Assembly: GCA_021795795.1 (NCBI GenBank)
Contig: JAJYPA010000311.1
Location: forward strand, 1 to 9,151
Reading direction: 5' to 3'
Length of the DNA stretch: 9,151 nucleotides
Source: Pseudomonadota bacterium
GTDB taxonomy: Bacteria > Pseudomonadota > Gammaproteobacteria > Halothiobacillales > Halothiobacillaceae
Shown piece by piece: positions 6,511 to 9,151 of this stretch; within the stretch, counting starts at the first letter, position 1; every line of letters starts with the position of its first letter. Made by a program: the position numbers and the translations under genes. Below the pieces are notes generated by a model, which was given only the letters and a program-made list of their open reading frames with translations, made no database searches and was not told the DNA's origin.

Positions 6511-6574
6511 CTTTTGTACACAGGAAGCACCGGCCTTCAGGCCGGCGAGGAATGTCACATGTCGATTACAGATG
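6400..6574 (+). ncRNA. Predicted TnpB guide RNA (omega/reRNA) running into the next gene
   Basis: In characterised tnpB elements the guide RNA comes from the end of tnpB plus the right end, and its guide is the flanking DNA just beyond the element. The corresponding structure here is the tnpB 3' end, the CCGGCC-TTCA-GGCCGG hairpin and the terminal GAGGAATGTCAC. The guide would start at 6559 with ATGTCGATTACAGATG, the first codons of the interrupted gene. The 5' boundary given is a guess; another small hairpin (CCGCT-GCAG-AGCGG) lies at 6359-6372. The 3' end assumes a 16-nt guide as reported for ISDra2. No separate promoter is evident. Confidence 0.5.
6530..6558 (+). repeat. Right-end hairpin of the tnpB element, with new ribosome site
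   Basis: CCGGCC (6530-6535) and GGCCGG (6540-6545) form a perfect six-pair stem with a TTCA loop, followed by CGAGGAATGTCAC to the inferred tip. GAGGAA (6547-6552) lies six bases before the ATG at 6559, so the element replaces the displaced ribosome site of the downstream gene. If the stem forms in mRNA it ends directly before this site and leaves it single-stranded. Confidence 0.8.
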
Positions 6575-7029
6575 GTGAGAATGGCAAGAAAATCAGATTG
6601 GCCTGTGAAACCCGACGGGCGCGCATGTCCACCGACGGTACCGACCTGATCACCACGCGCACCCCCGCGCCGCTGGTCGCGTACACCAGGTCTATCGCGG
6701 ATCTGCAGTTTGGGACCTTGCGCCGCATGTATTTTTTCATGGTCAAACAGTTTCTGGACGAAAGGCCATGGACCAAAGGACTCCGCTGGCGGCATGCGAA
6801 GTCACTGATTGACCGCTCGGAAATCAATCCCGTGGCCACCGGGTGGGTGCAGGTCAATCTCCGGTTGCCCACGCCGATAGTTCATCAGGTTCTGGATGAG
6901 TCCGCGCTTCACCAGATCAGCCCCACGACGTTTCTGTACACGGCCTTTTACTGGTGGACCTGGTACAAGTATCCGCCGCGTGATGAAGTGGAGCGTCGGC
7001 GTAGGAAGGCGATTGGGCAGGAGGAATGA
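6559..7029 (+). CDS. Double ribbon-helix-helix-like protein, copy 1 (5' leader displaced by tnpB element)
   Basis: A 156-residue protein. I chose the ATG at 6559, not the TTG at 6514, because 6514 lies inside the element and the paralogue starts at the equivalent place. The chain holds two units of strand-helix-helix pattern: residues about 30-67 (LITTRTPAPLVAYTRSIADL, then LRRMYFFMVKQFL) and about 97-137 (WVQVNLRLPTPIVHQVLDES, then SPTTFLYTAFYWWTWY). A basic tail (RDEVERRRRK) follows. Ribbon-helix-helix proteins bind operators as dimers; two units in one chain recall F-plasmid TraY. It is about two-thirds identical to the 7406 product over some 129 residues without gaps. The fold is inferred from pattern only. 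Its original leader is at 4836-4906; expression now depends on element transcription and on GAGGAA at 6547-6552. Confidence 0.8.
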   Translation: MSITDGENGKKIRLACETRRARMSTDGTDLITTRTPAPLVAYTRSIADLQFGTLRRMYFFMVKQFLDERPWTKGLRWRHAKSLIDRSEINPVATGWVQVNLRLPTPIVHQVLDESALHQISPTTFLYTAFYWWTWYKYPPRDEVERRRRKAIGQEE

Positions 7030-7033
7030 CCGC

Positions 7034-7300
7034 ATGAGTACAGGTAACGATGTGGATATGGTTGCGGCGGCTGGTTTGGTTGCCGCCTTGGCAGGTCGAA
7101 CTACCGCTGCCGAGTTTGTTGAGATGGCCAATCGGCTCGCTGAAGCTAAGTGCGGTACCGACGAGGAAGCCGTTTTTCGTGTGTTGGCGGACAAAATATC
7201 CTATGCGGACGATAACCAACTTTGGTATGAGACCCCTGAAGGATATTGTCTGATAAAGCAATTGTGTGGTTTGACCGATGAGACCGCCCCTGTCCATTAA
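7034..7300 (+). CDS. Hypothetical protein between the two RHH-like genes
   Basis: An 88-residue protein. The frame opens further upstream, but the ATG at 7034 has AGGAGGAA at 7019-7026 and lies just after the preceding stop (7027-7029), so the two genes are probably translationally coupled. The product is acidic and mostly helical (AAAGLVAALAGRTTAAEFVEMANRL...), with no membrane segment or recognisable motif. It has no paralogue after the second RHH-like gene, so the duplicated module is not symmetrical. An acidic partner next to a DNA-binding protein can suggest an antitoxin-like or co-regulator role, but nothing in the sequence proves this. Confidence 0.75.
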   Translation: MSTGNDVDMVAAAGLVAALAGRTTAAEFVEMANRLAEAKCGTDEEAVFRVLADKISYADDNQLWYETPEGYCLIKQLCGLTDETAPVH

Positions 7301-7318
7301 TCCGATCAATCCGGACCG

Positions 7319-7337
7319 CCTGCGGGTAATCCGCAGG
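7319..7337 (+). repeat. Perfect hairpin between module 1 and leader 2
   Basis: CCTGCGG (7319-7325) and CCGCAGG (7331-7337) form a seven-pair stem with a GTAAT loop, 18 bases after the stop of the 88-residue gene. No T-run follows, so it is not a standard intrinsic terminator. It could still be a weak terminator, an RNA-stabilising hairpin or an operator. The end overlaps the first base of the conserved leader; leader copy 1 has no equivalent. Confidence 0.5.
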
Positions 7338-7405
7338 GATTCAGAAAAACGGAGCTATATACAGATTGACAGCCATTTGGTTGCCAATCTTAACGGAGGT
7401 TTAAA
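7337..7405 (+). promoter_or_regulatory. Leader/promoter block, copy 2, intact before its gene
   Basis: This block matches 4836-4906 and runs directly into the ATG at 7406. It contains GAAAAACGG, TATATA at 7356-7361 as a possible -10 box, and an imperfect inverted repeat TTGACAGCC...GGTTGCCAA (7366-7387, seven of nine positions pairing). GGAGG at 7395-7399 is the ribosome site. TTGACA at 7366 looks like a -35 box, but a matching -10 would put the start at or past the ribosome site, so I favour TATATA. The inverted repeat just after it would suit an autoregulatory operator. Confidence 0.55.
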
Positions 7406-7924
7406 ATGCTGAACGTAAGTGATGGTGCAACACCAGGGGCCGGCCGCAGCAAAGCGGGCGCGGGGATGAGCAGAACACGTCTGATGCGAATCGCCAAGGA
7501 CGGGACAGACGAGATTACAACGCGCATACCCGCCCGATTGAGCGCTTACTGCAAGGCTGTGGCAGCCCTGCAATTCGGGTCCCTGCGGCGCATGCATGTT
7601 TCCATGATGGAACAGTTTCTGGAGGAAAAACCCTGGACCAAGGGCCTCCACTGGAAACGGACGAAGGGGCTGGTGGAACGGAAAGGCATTGGTGCCATGG
7701 CTACCGGGTGGGTACAGGTCAACATGCGGTTGCCGACGACGACCATTGATCAGATTCGTGATGAGGCGGCATATAACCAGGTCAGCCCGTCGACGTTCCT
7801 GTACACCGCGTTCTACTGGTGGACCTGGTACAAGCATCCGCCGCGTGACGAGGTGGAACGTCGCCGGAGAAAGGCGATCGAGCAGGGCAGGGCCGCTCGT
7901 GGGGATCCTACTGTTCCCAGTTAA
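7406..7924 (+). CDS. Double ribbon-helix-helix-like protein, copy 2
   Basis: A 172-residue paralogue of the 6559 product with a GGAGG site at a spacing of six. The first 36 or so residues differ from copy 1 and are Gly/Ala/Arg-rich, as expected of a flexible N-terminus. The two putative units are at about residues 37-73 (ITTRIPARLSAYCKAVAALQ, LRRMHVSMMEQFL) and 102-142 (WVQVNMRLPTTTIDQIRDEA, SPSTFLYTAFYWWTWY). The segment FLYTAFYWWTWYK.PPRDEV plus the basic run after it is almost identical in both copies and is probably functionally essential. Aromatic residues are unusually dense (YWWTWY) for a ribbon-helix-helix helix. The 5' region is uninterrupted, so this copy may be the one under native control. 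The DNA-binding role is inferred. Confidence 0.82.
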   Translation: MLNVSDGATPGAGRSKAGAGMSRTRLMRIAKDGTDEITTRIPARLSAYCKAVAALQFGSLRRMHVSMMEQFLEEKPWTKGLHWKRTKGLVERKGIGAMATGWVQVNMRLPTTTIDQIRDEAAYNQVSPSTFLYTAFYWWTWYKHPPRDEVERRRRKAIEQGRAARGDPTVPS

Positions 7925-7931
7925 CCGAATT

Positions 7932-7946
7932 TACTCGCGGCGAGTA
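7932..7946 (+). repeat. 15-base palindrome after RHH-like copy 2
   Basis: TACTCGC and GCGAGTA flank a single G, only seven bases after the stop at 7924. The one-base centre is too tight for an RNA hairpin without losing pairs, and no T-run follows. A protein-binding site is therefore more likely than a terminator. No second copy was noticed. Confidence 0.5.
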
Positions 7947-7985
7947 GCACCCTGATTTCACTTCGCACGCGACGATGCGCATATG

Positions 7986-8007
7986 GTCCGGGATCAATTT
8001 GATCCCG
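7986..8007 (+). repeat. 22-bp palindromic repeat, copy B, intergenic
   Basis: Identical to 4662-4683 in the exonuclease gene. Here the inverted repeat is one base longer on each side (7988-8008), with ten-base arms around a central T. Read in the exonuclease frame it would give VRDQFDPGAS followed by a stop. That permits a pseudogene scrap, but sequence on both sides does not match the exonuclease gene. Confidence 0.7.
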
Positions 8008-8094
8008 GCGCCTCCTGAGACAAGACCAGTTACCCGTATTTCCGCTGTTTCGGCAATGTTATCGCGTTTTTTGTGCATAGCTTATTCTTCATGA

Positions 8095-8109
8095 TGGAAT
8101 ACCATTCCA
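8095..8109 (+). repeat. Inverted repeat upstream of the membrane-protein pair
   Basis: TGGAAT and ATTCCA flank ACC about 75 bases before the ATG at 8186. The position suits an operator for the next genes. No other copy was noticed, and such six-base arms can arise by chance. Confidence 0.35.
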
Positions 8110-8185
8110 CGATGAGGCCTGGTGGTATGCTGGAAGCACTGCGCATATTCACAGGGTTGACGGCAGACGAGAGAAGGTAACGCGC

Positions 8186-8683
8186 ATGAAAACAGAGAAA
8201 GGCACTGATCCGAATCGCCGTATATATACCGTCGAAGAGATTGAAGCGAATTCATACAAGCAAGCACGTCGCGATACTTTTGTGCTTGTTGTGGTGATGT
8301 TTTCATTTTTCACCGGATTACGCATGATTCCTTTCATCCATTCCTTATTTTGGCAAGATACTGCTGCGGCAATGCTCACTGTGGTCCTTTTAGCATCCAT
8401 GCTAATATTGACGATTAGAGCTCCATCTCCAGAGGATTGCACCTTCGTTGGCATGCCTGAAATGCTGCCCATTTATAAAATGGTAGAACCTTATCCGGAG
8501 CTGCGCGAGGCATTTTGCAAAATCGTTGCTGCCCGACCAGTGCTGACCCAGGCTGAATACAGGCGGTTCAAGGAGGCGATAGACCGGATTGCTACAAAGG
8601 CCGCCGATATAGCGGCTGCTGATGCTTGGGCTGCAGCACGGGAACACCTGCAGTGCGGCGATAGTGCGGCCTTAGAGCGGTAG
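8186..8683 (+). CDS. Two-helix membrane protein, paralogue of the 8729 product
   Basis: A 165-residue protein with a GAGAAGG ribosome site about eight bases before the ATG. A short polar N-terminus (NRRIYTVEEIEANSYKQARR) is followed by two membrane segments (about residues 31-52 and 59-77) and a soluble C-terminal domain of some 85 residues. That domain has a conserved PEML...VEPYPELREAFCKIVAARPVLTQAEYRR core and an Ala-rich helical end. The next gene encodes the same architecture with closely matching motifs, so the pair probably forms a hetero-complex or represents a recent duplication. The basic stretch before helix 1 suggests the soluble domain is cytoplasmic. The middle of the gene is AT-rich compared with the tnpB and helicase genes. 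I do not recognise the family. Confidence 0.78.
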   Translation: MKTEKGTDPNRRIYTVEEIEANSYKQARRDTFVLVVVMFSFFTGLRMIPFIHSLFWQDTAAAMLTVVLLASMLILTIRAPSPEDCTFVGMPEMLPIYKMVEPYPELREAFCKIVAARPVLTQAEYRRFKEAIDRIATKAADIAAADAWAAAREHLQCGDSAALER

Positions 8684-8695
8684 ATGCATATGCAT
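8684..8695 (+). repeat. 12-base palindrome at gene junction
   Basis: ATGCATATGCAT is a perfect palindrome directly after the stop of the 8186 gene. It contains two ATG codons in frame with the next gene, but no good ribosome site precedes them. It may be chance or a small protein-binding site. Confidence 0.3.
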
Positions 8696-8728
8696 ACGGT
8701 TAACAACAGGCAAGATGGAGTCACACAG

Positions 8729-9151
8729 ATGGAAATCGTAGAAGGCTTTGACCAGAATCCCCGGATATACACCGTCGCGGAGATCGAGGCCAGATCAAGA
8801 AAACGGTTATGGCGCGGTGCTTTTGCGTTCATTGTGGGGATATCCTTAGTCATACTCGGGTTTTGGATAATGCCTTTCGTTCACCCCTTTGAGTGGCAAT
8901 TGGCTGTATTCATGATGATCCTCGTGACCATCCTGGCGTACATAGTAATATGGCTGCCTTCCCTAAGGCCAGATGATAGCGTTTTTGTGGACAAACCTGA
9001 AATGTTGTCACTTTGTGAAAAGATTGAGCCCTATCCGGAACTGCGCCAGGAACTGTGCAGAATCGTGGCTGTTCGACCGGTGCTCACCCGAGCTGAATAT
9101 TGGCGGATGGCGGATGCGGTGGATCAGATCCATGTCTCTGCCGCTGATAAG
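8729..9151 (+). CDS. Two-helix membrane protein, paralogue of the 8186 product, 3' end outside window
   Basis: The frame is open for 141 codons to the window end. I chose the ATG at 8729 because GGAG lies eight bases upstream and because the start then aligns exactly with the paralogue (MEIVEGFDQNPRIYTVAEIE against MKTEKGTDPNRRIYTVEEIE). In-frame ATGs at 8684 and 8690 would add 15 or 13 residues. The same layout follows: two hydrophobic segments (about residues 30-50 and 57-75), then KPEML...IEPYPELRQELCRIVAVRPVLTRAEYWRM. The C-terminal domain is better conserved than the membrane helices, so it is probably the working part. It starts 45 bases after the previous stop and is likely cotranscribed. 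Family unknown. Confidence 0.78.
   Translation, partial: MEIVEGFDQNPRIYTVAEIEARSRKRLWRGAFAFIVGISLVILGFWIMPFVHPFEWQLAVFMMILVTILAYIVIWLPSLRPDDSVFVDKPEMLSLCEKIEPYPELRQELCRIVAVRPVLTRAEYWRMADAVDQIHVSAADK

Larger units (their letters stand above)
4907..6558 (+). mobile_element. IS1341-type (IS200/IS605 family) element carrying only tnpB
   Basis: The 1652-bp element has subterminal hairpins at both ends and a tnpB gene but no Y1 transposase tnpA, so it would need a transposase in trans. Both ends are fixed by comparison with the uninterrupted module at 7337-7408. Removing 4907-6558 joins AGAGGTTTTAAC to ATG, the counterpart of GGAGGTTTAAA-ATG. There is no target duplication, as expected for this family, which moves as single-stranded DNA and inserts 3' of a short fixed target. 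The left flank TTTTAAC contains TTTAAC, which I recall as the IS605 target. The right end closes with GAGGAATGTCAC, a familiar terminal sequence for tnpB elements. The left boundary could be off by a base or two. Confidence 0.85.
7925..8185 (+). other. Intergenic region with several inverted repeats
   Basis: No convincing gene lies in these 261 bases on either strand. They hold three separate inverted repeats (7932-7946, 7988-8008 and 8095-8109) and end in the ribosome site of the next gene (GAGAAGG, about 8171-8177). A promoter for the following membrane-protein pair probably lies here, but I see no clear -35/-10 pair. This is the longest non-coding stretch in the window apart from the leader and left end of the tnpB element. 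Confidence 0.5.

Noticed and set aside
6514..6558. Earlier TTG start for the RHH-like gene, adding 15 residues
   Set aside because: These codons lie inside the element right end, including its hairpin. The paralogue starts at the position matching 6559, where GAGGAA is well placed.
6896..7033. Upstream extension of the 7034 gene
   Set aside because: It lies out of frame within the conserved C-terminal part of the RHH-like gene. AGGAGGAA at 7019-7026 points to the ATG at 7034.
7319..7337. Intrinsic terminator after the 88-residue gene
   Set aside because: The stem is good but no T-run follows, so it is reported only as a hairpin.
4830..7405. Leader copies as terminal direct repeats of a composite element or an att pair
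   Set aside because: They diverge by about 16 percent and each matches the 5' region of a paralogous gene, which fits gene duplication better than element ends.

Overview
This 9.15 kb window is gene-dense, and every gene I can support lies on the + strand. Small tightly packed or overlapping orphan genes, phage- or plasmid-type nucleic-acid enzymes and an IS200/IS605-type tnpB element all point to accessory DNA (prophage, plasmid or integrative element) in a bacterium with moderately high GC. Strong AGGAGG-type ribosome sites fit a proteobacterium. An acidophile such as Acidithiobacillus is only a guess. There are no rRNA or tRNA genes, CRISPR arrays, integrase or housekeeping genes.

Region 1 (1-4826) reads as one operon. 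It starts inside an SNF2-type helicase (motifs I, II, III, V and VI readable) and ends with a FEN/T5-type 5'-3' exonuclease with its metal ligands and helix-3-turn-helix loop. Between them lie eight small genes joined by short gaps or overlaps. Two of these (2109 and 3240) are paralogous small membrane proteins. The two enzymes at the ends suggest a replication, recombination or DNA-processing module of a mobile element.

Region 2 (4827-7924) holds two related modules. Each has a conserved leader of about 70 bp followed by a gene for a protein that looks like two ribbon-helix-helix units in one chain. The first leader (4836-4906) has been separated from its gene (ATG at 6559) by a 1652-bp IS1341-type element (4907-6558). 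This element carries a TnpB with a complete RuvC triad and has a recognisable hairpin at each end. The second leader (7337-7405) still abuts its gene (ATG at 7406), so it serves as an uninterrupted reference that fixes the insertion to the base. An 88-residue gene of unknown function lies between the two modules.

The insertion has three consequences. The left flank ends in TTTTAAC, which fits IS605-family target use. The right end supplies a new Shine-Dalgarno sequence to the interrupted gene. The predicted TnpB guide RNA would run out of the right end into that gene, so its guide would be the first codons of the gene.

Region 3 (7925-9151) has a 261-bp intergenic stretch rich in inverted repeats. 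One of these is a palindrome of which 22 bp also occur inside the exonuclease gene. Two tandem paralogous two-helix membrane proteins follow, the second cut by the window end. Paralogous pairs are a recurring theme: three protein families and one leader are each present twice.
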